Assembly: GCA_027044735.1 (NCBI GenBank) | Contig: JALUBW010000152.1 | Location: 1-11,130, forward strand | Direction: 5' to 3' | DNA length: 11,130 nt | Source: Anaerolineales bacterium | GTDB lineage: Bacteria > Chloroflexota > Anaerolineae > Anaerolineales > DRMV01 | Shown here: piece after piece, positions 5,791-11,130 of the stretch | Layout: every line of letters starts with the position of its first letter | Position numbering within the stretch: the stretch's first letter is position 1 | Translations under genes and position numbers: made by a program | The notes under the pieces: generated by a model | What the model saw: only the letters and a program-made list of their open reading frames with translations | The model's database searches: none | What the model was told of the DNA's origin: nothing

Positions 5791-6368
5791 GACTTCCTCC
5801 CGGCGGAAACGACAAGGCTCAAAATCCGAGAAAAAGTTTCCTTCACGCCTTTGCCCTGAAAGGCCTCGGCCGCTATAGATGGAACTTCTTTACCGGGGCG
5901 CTTAAAAAGCCCCTGCATTTGCGAGGGGCGCAGCGAATTTGGAAGGTCTTGCTTATTCATCTGAAGCAAGACAGGGTTGTCGCAGAGCCTCATCGCTTTC
6001 ATGTAGATTAGCATTTCGTGCCAAATAGCGAGGTTTTCGCGCAGGCGGTCGGCGGCGCTATCGGCCACGAAAACAATGCCATCGGCGCCACGCAGGACAA
6101 CCTCGCGTACGCGTTTGTAGCGTGGCTGACCGGGTACGGTATAAACGCTCACTCGCGGCGTAAGCCCACCGATCTTCCCGAGTGAAACTTCCATAAGGTC
6201 AAAAAACAGCGTACGATCACCCTCTGTATCAAGAGATACCAGATCGCTACGATGCTGGACAGGAATTAATTCCTGAAGTTGTCGCAAATTCGTTGTCTTA
6301 CCGGCCAAAGGTGGGCCGTAATAGACTATTTTGATGAGCAAATCCTTGGTAGCCCAGCGTATCCGCAT
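5787..6368 (-). CDS. MglA-like small Ras-family GTPase
   Basis: A 193-residue cytoplasmic GTPase. Motifs visible: G1/P-loop GPPLAGKTT (18-26), preceded by KIVYYG typical of MglA; switch I region SLDTEGDRTLFFD (45-57); G3 as TVPGQPRY (77-84), with the MglA hallmark PGQ in place of DxxG; G4 NKQD (138-141); and a possible G5 around 166-172. MglA proteins are molecular switches for polarity, gliding motility and related processes, and are controlled by roadblock (MglB) partners. Three such partners are encoded alongside. I use the ATG at 6368, 2 bases after the upstream stop; a GTG at 6383 would add five residues and overlap that gene. The last four bases overlap the next gene. The target process in this organism is unknown. 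Confidence 0.94.
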   Translation of the reverse strand: MRIRWATKDLLIKIVYYGPPLAGKTTNLRQLQELIPVQHRSDLVSLDTEGDRTLFFDLMEVSLGKIGGLTPRVSVYTVPGQPRYKRVREVVLRGADGIVFVADSAADRLRENLAIWHEMLIYMKAMRLCDNPVLLQMNKQDLPNSLRPSQMQGLFKRPGKEVPSIAAEAFQGKGVKETFSRILSLVVSAGRKS

Positions 6369-6370
6369 AG

Positions 6371-6865
6371 TCAACTTTCCCACAAACCTTCAAGTGCATC
6401 TTGAAAATCGCCCTCATCCACCATTATGGTATCGGCTTCATTGGGTAAAAGGGAATCCCAGTCGCACCTACCAATAAGGCGCTTTAGCAACAAGCGCGCC
6501 AAGCCCAAACGAGATTTATCCCGAAAAACGGCTAAAAACATCACCGGCGGAGAAGATAAAAGCATGATCAAACCATCCGCGACCTCAAGGGTCATAAGTT
6601 GCTCTTCATCAGCCCCAATACCAGAAAACGCCGTCACAATAATTTCTTGCAACGCACTCAGCCCCGCCGCTCCCAACGCAGCCAAAAGGCCCATTTGTTT
6701 TGGCTCCTCGTCCCCGGCGAATAGCAATGCCTCTCCACCACGGCTGGCAACCAAAACAACGCTGGCGCCAAGATCTCGCAACGCGTTCTCCATCAACAAA
6801 AGTGCTTTTTCCTTCTTTCCCTCTTTATTCGCCGCCTCACGGACAACCAAAGAGTTATAGTTCAT
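6371..6865 (-). CDS. Roadblock/LC7 domain protein, first gene of the MglA cassette
   Basis: A 164-residue soluble protein. Residues about 20-130 fit the roadblock/LC7 fold of MglB-like GTPase partners: a leading helix (ALLLMENALRDLGA), strands VVLVASRGGEALLFAG (36-51), a helix region rich in Ala/Gly/Leu (MGLLAALGAAGLSALQEI), a strand GLIMLLSSPPVMFLAVF, then KSRLGLARLLLKRL. An acidic C-terminal tail (EADTIMVDEGDFQDALEGL) extends beyond the domain. The start ATG at 6865 has AAGGAG about 8 bases upstream. The stop lies 2 bases before the GTPase ATG, indicating coupled translation and a likely direct interaction. No promoter is called firmly, but the leader is AT-rich. Confidence 0.88.
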   Translation of the reverse strand: MNYNSLVVREAANKEGKKEKALLLMENALRDLGASVVLVASRGGEALLFAGDEEPKQMGLLAALGAAGLSALQEIIVTAFSGIGADEEQLMTLEVADGLIMLLSSPPVMFLAVFRDKSRLGLARLLLKRLIGRCDWDSLLPNEADTIMVDEGDFQDALEGLWES

Positions 6866-6960
6866 GCGCTACGCTCCTTGATATACAAAACGATATATAA
6901 AAACCTCAGATCCGGTTTTATTGAGTTAGGTATAAAAGCGGTTAACATTTTTTACAGGAG
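6866..6960. other. AT-rich spacer, probable divergent promoter region
   Basis: AT-rich sequence between the signalling cassette and the structured RNA island. It must hold the minus-strand promoter of the cassette, but I see no convincing -35/-10 pair. On the plus strand a -10-like TATAAA lies at 6931-6936; a start near 6943 would place the RNA island directly in the transcript. AAGCGGTT occurs twice, at 6936-6943 and 6963-6970. Confidence 0.4.
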
Positions 6961-7264
6961 TTAAGCGGTTCCACTGCTTTACGTCACCGCGAGGCGGTCG
7001 TAGACCACCGAAGCGGTCTTCCCTACCACCGTCTGGGGGATGGCTTCGGCGCCTATGGCGGCCCTCCATGACATGAAAACGAACGCTTCTACGAGTAACT
7101 GCGTAAATCCTATTTTTATAGACAGTAGCGCCCTCACTCTTCCCCCGCGGGGTTCTTCAACAAAGGCTCAGCACCGCGCCGAGCAGGAGCTAGGCAGCGG
7201 AGGATAAGTGAGGGCGTTCAGGCACTATCAACAATACTATCTTTCGTTAACCGATTTTTTTTAC
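6941..7264. repeat. Near-identical short direct repeats flanking the RNA island
   Basis: GTTAAC-ATTTTTT-AC at 6941-6955 and GTTAAC-CG-ATTTTTTTT-AC at 7246-7264 lie in the same orientation on either side of the GC-rich island, about 290 bp apart. They could mark the ends of an inserted element or be chance in AT-rich DNA. Confidence 0.4.
6961..7222 (+). ncRNA. Candidate HEARO / omega RNA (IscB/IsrB-type guide RNA), without a nuclease gene
   Basis: A GC-rich, strongly foldable island inside an AT-rich spacer. Seen directly: hairpin CCGC-GAG-GCGG (6987-6997) framed by CTTTA and CGTAG; a hairpin around AGACC...GGTCT (7002-7019); CGTAA at 7102-7106 followed by a TAT-TTTT-ATA hairpin; and a long helix in which CGCCCTCACT (7129-7138) pairs with AGTGAGGGCG (7206-7215), extended by TCCCCCGC/GCGGAGGA. 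From memory, IscB omega RNAs (such as the OgeuIscB one) share CTTTA-hairpin-CGTAG, GAG..CGTAA-hairpin, GCACCCTGG, and 3' GATAAG-CC-AGGGGG. Here the last two read GCGCCCTCA and GATAAG-TG-AGGGCG. In that class the guide lies 5' of the scaffold, here around 6943-6960. No IscB, IsrB or TnpB frame follows. Family assignment relies on recalled motifs and is not certain; boundaries are approximate. Confidence 0.55.
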
Positions 7265-7424
7265 CTTTCTCAATTTAGGAATAGGCGCAAATCTTACCAT
7301 GATGTAGTCCAAAAATCAATATAAAAAGTTAGAAAAACATTGAGAATTCCAAAGAATCATTGCAATTTTACCAACGTCTACCAACGAAATTAACTCTAAA
7401 TGGAGCACAGAGTAGATATTATGT
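7223..7424. other. AT-rich non-coding spacer downstream of hemL
   Basis: About 200 bases of low-GC sequence between the hemL stop and the RNA island, with no credible reading frame. It contains a 10-bp tandem repeat: TACCAACG at 7369-7376 and 7379-7386. No clear intrinsic terminator for hemL (minus strand) is visible; weak inverted repeats around GAATTC (7344-7349) are not followed by a convincing stem and U-tract. Confidence 0.6.
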
Positions 7425-8708
7425 TTACAATGCCTCAAACGCCTCCCGCGCGGCCTCAACCGTGGCATCTATCACGGCTTCGTCGTGCGCGAGGCTCATG
7501 AAACCGGCTTCGTACTGCGAGGGGGCAAGATAGACGCCGCGCTCTAACATGGCGCGGAAGAAGCGGGCAAAGCGCGCGACGTCGCTGGTCTTCACCGTGT
7601 CCCAGTCGCGCACCGGCGTCTCGGTGAAGAAGGTGGCGAACATGGTGCCCACGCGGGTTTGCTGGATGGGAACGCCTGCTTCGCGCGCCGCTTCGCCGAT
7701 GCCCGCGGTCAGGCGCTCGGTCAGGGCTTCCAGCCGTGCCCACACGCCCTCGCGCTGCAACACCTTCAACGTCACAATGCCAGCGGTCATGGCTAAGGGA
7801 TTGCCCGAAAGCGTGCCCGCCTGATACATCGGGCCCACGGGGGCGACCATTTCCATAATTTCCCGCTTGCCGCCGTAAGCGCCCACGGGCAGCCCGCCGC
7901 CGATGACCTTGCCCAACGTGGTCAGGTCGGGCGTCACCCCGTAGAGGGCCTGGGCGCCGCCCGGGTACACTCGCCAGCCGGTCATCACCTCATCAAAGAT
8001 GAGCAACGCGCCGTGGGCGGCGGTGATTTCCCGCAAGCCTTCCAGGAAGCCCGGTGCGGTCGGCACCACGCCCATGTTGCCCGCCACCGGCTCCACGATG
8101 ACCGCAGCAATCTCTTCGGGGTACTGCTCAAACAGCGCGCGCACGCTTTCCAGGTCGTTGTAGCGGGCGACTAAGGTATCCTGCGTCGCGCCGCGGGGCA
8201 CGCCGGGGGAATCGGGCAGGCCCAGCGTCGCCACGCCCGAACCGGCCTGCACCAAAAGCATGTCGGCGTGGCCGTGGTAGCAGCCCTCAAACTTCACGAT
8301 TTTGTCGCGCTTGGTGTAAGCCCGCGCCAGGCGCAGGGCGCTCATGGTGGCTTCGGTGCCGCTGTTGACGAAGCGGATCATCTCAATAGACGGGATGAAA
8401 TACTGCACCAGTTCGGCCAGTTCCACCTCTAAGGGGCTGGGCGCACCGTAACTGGTGCCCTTAGCCACGGCTTCCTGCAGGGCTTCCACCACTTCGGGAT
8501 GGGCGTGGCCCAGCACCAACGGTCCCCAGGAGAGGACGTAGTCAATGTAGCGGTTGCCGTCCACATCGTAGAGATACGGCCCCTCGCCGCGGGCGATGAA
8601 CAGCGGCTGGCCGCCCACGGCGCGAAAAGCCCGCACGGGGGAATCTACCCCGCCGGGGAGAATTTGCCGGGCGCGTTCAAACCATTGGATGGAATTGGGG
8701 ATGTGCAT
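7425..8708 (-). CDS. hemL: Glutamate-1-semialdehyde 2,1-aminomutase
   Basis: A 427-residue, PLP-dependent cytoplasmic enzyme that converts glutamate-1-semialdehyde to 5-aminolevulinate, the last step of the C5 route into haem and other tetrapyrroles. Length matches the family. Key elements: [10 protein letters not shown] (19-28), [14 protein letters not shown] (116-129), YHGHAD (144-149), DEVMTGWR (239-246; the usual form is GFR), and Lys267 in [10 protein letters not shown], which forms the Schiff base with [12 protein letters not shown] (298-306) is also typical. I use the ATG at 8708, with GGAGG 6 bases upstream; in-frame sequence further upstream to 8786 translates repeat DNA. It is the third haem gene in the hemE-hemG-hemL row and probably shares their transcript. 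It also indicates that ALA is made from glutamyl-tRNA, not from glycine and succinyl-CoA. Confidence 0.97.
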   Translation of the reverse strand: MHIPNSIQWFERARQILPGGVDSPVRAFRAVGGQPLFIARGEGPYLYDVDGNRYIDYVLSWGPLVLGHAHPEVVEALQEAVAKGTSYGAPSPLEVELAELVQYFIPSIEMIRFVNSGTEATMSALRLARAYTKRDKIVKFEGCYHGHADMLLVQAGSGVATLGLPDSPGVPRGATQDTLVARYNDLESVRALFEQYPEEIAAVIVEPVAGNMGVVPTAPGFLEGLREITAAHGALLIFDEVMTGWRVYPGGAQALYGVTPDLTTLGKVIGGGLPVGAYGGKREIMEMVAPVGPMYQAGTLSGNPLAMTAGIVTLKVLQREGVWARLEALTERLTAGIGEAAREAGVPIQQTRVGTMFATFFTETPVRDWDTVKTSDVARFARFFRAMLERGVYLAPSQYEAGFMSLAHDEAVIDATVEAAREAFEAL

Positions 8709-8723
8709 GGGAACCTCCAAAGA

Positions 8724-8797
8724 AATTGCGAGTGAGGAATTGCGAATGGCGAGTTGCGAATTGCGAATGGCGAGCGCGCAACTCATAACTCGCTATT
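8724..8797. repeat. Reiterated GCGAATTGCGAATGGCGAG repeat in the hemG-hemL spacer
   Basis: Short degenerate direct repeats built from ATTGCGAATGGCGAG and TTGCGAA, with an inverted element (GCGAGTTGC / GCGCAACTC) near the right end. The tract runs into the 3' end of hemG, so that the last codons of hemG (MNSEL) and its stop at 8783-8785 are drawn from repeat-like sequence. Confidence 0.8.
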
Positions 8798-10219
8798 CAT
8801 GATTCGTTTCGCCGCCTCCCTCCCCGACCGGATGCAATCGGGGATGCCGATGCCGCGGTAGGCGTTGCCCGCTAAGGCCAGGCCGGGGAAGGCCGCCAGC
8901 GCCTCTTCGGCTTGGGCGACCCGCTCCAGGTGGCCTAAGTTGTATTGCGGCATGGCGCGCGGCCAGATGAAGGCTTCGACCAACAGCGGCTCGGCGGTGA
9001 TGCCCAAGGTCTGTGCCAGTTCGCGGCGGGCGACCTCTATCAGGGCTTCGCGCGTCCACGGGATGGCGTTTTCCTGCCCGGCGCGACCTACGAACACCCG
9101 CAGCAGGGCGTAGCCTTCGGGGGCGCGGTGAGGGAATTTGGTGGACGTCCACGTGCAGGCCAGGGCCTCGCGCCCCTCGCGGCGAGGGATGACGTAGCCA
9201 TAGCCGTCCAGGGGGCGGGGCAGGTCGTCTGCGCGGTAGGCCAGGGAGATGGTGGCGGTGGCGGTGTAAGGGATGCCCCGCAGGGCTTCGGCGGCGTCGG
9301 GGGCGAAGGCTTCCACCAAGTCGGCGGTGGCGTAGGCGGGGGTGGCGAGCACCAGGCGCTCGGTGGTGAATTCCCCCGCGGCGGTGCGCAGGCGGAAGCC
9401 GCCCGTGGGCAAAGGCTCCACAGCGTTCACCGGTGTGGAAGTGAGCAACCGCACGCCCGCGCGGCGCAGGAAGGCTTCCAGCGCCTCTACGATCTCGGCA
9501 AGGCCGGTTTCGGGGGTCAAAAAGGCGCTGCGGGAGCCGGGGGCACGCTTCCCCATCTTGCGGCGCATGGCCAACGCGCCTTTGATGAGGCCGCCGTACT
9601 TGCGTTCCAGGTCGCGCAGGTAGGGGAAGGTGGCGAGCAGGCTGAGGCGGTCGCCGTCGCCGGCGTAGATGCCGCTCATCAGCGGTTCAATCAGGTTTTC
9701 GTAGGCTGCGCGGCCCAACCGGCGGGTGACGAAGGCACCCAGGCTCTCATCGCCGTCGTCGCGCCGCGGGGGGATGAAGAAATCCAGCGCCATGCGGGCC
9801 TTTTGCGGCCAGGTAAGCAGGCGGGTGCGCGCCATCGGCCCAAAGCGGGTGGGGATCATCATGGTCAGGCCATCGGGTAGGGGTTCCAGGCGCCCCTGAT
9901 GGAGCACGTAAGTCGCCCGCAGGTGCGGGTTGGTGCCGCGCAGGCGGTCTTCCATGCCCAGTTCGCGGCAGAGTTCCACAGCCCAGGGCTTGCTCGCGGC
10001 GAGGAAGGTGTCGGGGCCGCCCTCAATGACGAAGCCCTCGCGCCGCACGGTGGTAATTTTGCCGCCGAGGCGGGGTGCGGCTTCAAAGAGGGCGATTTGC
10101 CCGCCGGCCTCATTTCCCCTTTTTGTATTCAGACTGGCTATACGAAACGCCTCGTAAGCCGCGGCCAGCCCGGTAATGCCGCCGCCGACGATAGCGATTC
10201 GGAAGGAAGGGAGCGCCAT
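8783..10219 (-). CDS. hemG: Protoporphyrinogen/coproporphyrinogen oxidase, HemY type
   Basis: A 478-residue FAD-dependent oxidase (also named hemY, pgoX or cgoX) that performs the six-electron oxidation of proto- or coproporphyrinogen in haem synthesis, probably membrane-associated. Visible features: the dinucleotide-binding motif [12 protein letters not shown] (11-22), Glu46 as ribose-binding acid in [13 protein letters not shown] (50-57), EGGPDTF (66-72), and the C-terminal FAD segment [17 protein letters not shown]. The ATG at 10219 has CAGGAG about 8 bases upstream; an in-frame upstream Met at 10276 would translate part of the hairpin repeat. Residues about 25-41 form an AT-rich, rare-codon stretch between the first helix and second strand of the FAD fold, unlike the surrounding GC-rich codons. 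Whether it uses proto- or coproporphyrinogen cannot be told here. Confidence 0.96.
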   Translation of the reverse strand: MALPSFRIAIVGGGITGLAAAYEAFRIASLNTKRGNEAGGQIALFEAAPRLGGKITTVRREGFVIEGGPDTFLAASKPWAVELCRELGMEDRLRGTNPHLRATYVLHQGRLEPLPDGLTMMIPTRFGPMARTRLLTWPQKARMALDFFIPPRRDDGDESLGAFVTRRLGRAAYENLIEPLMSGIYAGDGDRLSLLATFPYLRDLERKYGGLIKGALAMRRKMGKRAPGSRSAFLTPETGLAEIVEALEAFLRRAGVRLLTSTPVNAVEPLPTGGFRLRTAAGEFTTERLVLATPAYATADLVEAFAPDAAEALRGIPYTATATISLAYRADDLPRPLDGYGYVIPRREGREALACTWTSTKFPHRAPEGYALLRVFVGRAGQENAIPWTREALIEVARRELAQTLGITAEPLLVEAFIWPRAMPQYNLGHLERVAQAEEALAAFPGLALAGNAYRGIGIPDCIRSGREAAKRIMNSEL

Positions 10220-10240
10220 ATATGCTCTCCTGAACGTGTG

Positions 10241-10328
10241 AAACCACAGAGGACACCGAAGATTCACAGAAAACACAGAACAACCTTTTTCTGCGCCTTC
10301 TGTGTCTTCTCTGTGTCTTCTGTGGTTT
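10241..10328. repeat. Solitary long hairpin element in the hemE-hemG spacer, related to the 77-80 bp array units
   Basis: AAACCACAGA (10241-10250) is the exact reverse complement of TCTGTGGTTT (10319-10328). Further pairing continues inward through CACAGAAAACACAGAA and the TTCTGTGTCTTCTCTGTGTC tract. The CACAGA-type arms again show a roughly 9-bp period. It looks like a diverged single copy of the array unit at 364-938. It begins at the first base of the hemE stop codon and ends about 10 bases before the hemG ribosome binding site. Confidence 0.85.
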
Positions 10329-11130
10329 TACTTCGCCGTCATCTCGTGTACCATCTCCACCACAGCCCGCACGGCTTCTACCGGCGTGTCGGGCAGCAGG
10401 CCGTGGCCCAGGTTGAAAATGTGCCCCACGCGGGGCGCGCGGCGGAGCACATCCTGCACCTGGGTGCGCAACACCTCCGGCGGGGCAAACAGGGCAATGG
10501 GGTCTAAGTTGCCCTGCAAAGCCACGTCATCGCCCAGGCGGGCATGGGCGCGGTCGAGGGGCTCGCGCCAGTCCACGCCGAGCACCGTGCCGCCGGCCGC
10601 GCGCATGGCTTCCAGCAGGTGGGCGGTGCCCGTGCCGAAGTGGATGACCGGCACGCCGGTAGATTCCACCGCCTTGAGCACCCGCTGCGAATAAGGCAGC
10701 ACATAGCGGCGGTAGTCGGGCAGGCTGAGGACGCCCACCCAGGAGTCGAAGAGTTGCGCCGCCTGCGCGCCGGCTTCCACCTGGGCGACGAGGTAGGCGG
10801 CTAAGGTGTCGGCCAGTTTGCCCATCAGCGCGTCCCACAGGTCGGGCGCGGCGTACATCATCTGCTTAGTGGTGCGATAGTGGCGCGAGGGGCCGCCTTC
10901 CACCATGTAAGAAGCCACGGTGAAGGGCGCGCCGGCGAAGCCGATGAGGGCGACGTCGCTGCCTTCCAGCGCCCGCCGCACCAGGCGCACGGTTTCCAGC
11001 ACATGCCCCAGGTCGGCGCGGGGGTCGGGCACGCGCAGGCGTTCCACATCGGCGGCGGTGCGCACCGGCTCGTGAATCACCGGCCCCTTGCCGGGGACGA
11101 ACTCCAGGCGCAGGCCCATGGGCTCCACGG
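10328..11130 (-). CDS. hemE: Uroporphyrinogen III decarboxylase, C-terminal part (runs off the right edge)
   Basis: The last 267 residues of HemE, open to the window edge; by comparison with the family's usual 340-360 residues, roughly the first 75-90 are missing. HemE is a cytoplasmic cofactor-free enzyme that removes four acetate carboxyls from uroporphyrinogen III to give coproporphyrinogen III. Diagnostic segments: VEPMGLRLEF, GFAGAPFTVASYMVEGG (with the conserved Tyr), QLFDSWVGVLS, HFGTGTAHLL, GVDWREPLDRA, QGNLDP and FNLGHGLLPDTPVE (with the conserved His). The stop codon at 10328-10330 touches the hairpin repeat before hemG. HemE lies upstream of hemG on the same strand, matching pathway order. 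The true start codon and promoter are outside the window. Confidence 0.97.
   Translation of the reverse strand, partial: VEPMGLRLEFVPGKGPVIHEPVRTAADVERLRVPDPRADLGHVLETVRLVRRALEGSDVALIGFAGAPFTVASYMVEGGPSRHYRTTKQMMYAAPDLWDALMGKLADTLAAYLVAQVEAGAQAAQLFDSWVGVLSLPDYRRYVLPYSQRVLKAVESTGVPVIHFGTGTAHLLEAMRAAGGTVLGVDWREPLDRAHARLGDDVALQGNLDPIALFAPPEVLRTQVQDVLRRAPRVGHIFNLGHGLLPDTPVEAVRAVVEMVHEMTAK

Noticed and set aside
6961..7222. RNase P RNA, tmRNA, SRP RNA or 6S RNA
   Set aside because: None of the conserved cores is present: no GAGGAAAGTCCGGGCT of RNase P, no GGTTCAA 3' end of tmRNA, no GGTCAGG..GGAAGGAAGCAGCC of SRP. The bulged helix at 7129-7215 is too short for 6S RNA.
6961..7222. Decayed tnpB 3' end (IS200/IS605) on the minus strand
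   Set aside because: Minus-strand frames give only short peptides with no zinc-finger or RuvC motifs. The omega RNA motif order on the plus strand is a better fit, though not proven.
8945..9880. Long plus-strand open frame of 311 codons
   Set aside because: It is antisense to hemG in GC-rich DNA. Its composition (Gly/Ala/Gln-rich) and lack of any family resemblance mark it as a shadow frame.

Overview
The window reads like a bacterial chromosome segment, most likely from the phylum Chloroflexota (Anaerolineae-like). This placement is inferred from an FMN-riboswitch-controlled NitT/TauT-type transporter of the RibXY kind, an MglA/roadblock signalling operon, C5-pathway haem genes, and spacers full of short reiterated repeats. 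No rRNA or tRNA is present to confirm it. Every protein gene lies on the minus strand, so transcription runs from high to low coordinates. GC content is high in the haem and transporter genes, lower in the signalling operon, and lowest around 6866-6960 and 7223-7424.

From right to left. 10328-11130: hemE, cut by the window edge. 8783-10219: hemG (hemY type). 7425-8708: hemL. Together these are two late steps and one early step of tetrapyrrole synthesis, probably one transcription unit. The hemE-hemG spacer holds a long hairpin element and the hemG-hemL spacer holds a short reiterated repeat. 6866-7424: a 560-base gap without protein genes. It contains a GC-rich structured island (about 6961-7222, plus strand) that I read as a candidate orphan HEARO/omega RNA, the guide-RNA class of IscB/IsrB nucleases. 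No nuclease gene is beside it.

4080-6865: five tightly packed genes forming an MglA/roadblock signalling cassette. They encode a roadblock protein, an MglA-like small GTPase, a second probable roadblock protein, a DUF4388-roadblock fusion with a strong internal ribosome binding site, and an unrecognised Cys/His-containing protein. This is the best candidate for a poorly described system here.

961-4060: a complete predicted flavin uptake operon. It runs from a consensus sigma-70-type promoter through an FMN riboswitch, two intrinsic terminators, the permease (ribX-like) and the lipoprotein binding protein (ribY-like) to the ATPase. When FMN is plentiful, the riboswitch should end transcription before the permease gene. 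364-938: seven and a half tandem copies of a 77-80 bp palindromic unit. 1-325: the start of xseA (exonuclease VII large subunit), which continues past the left edge.
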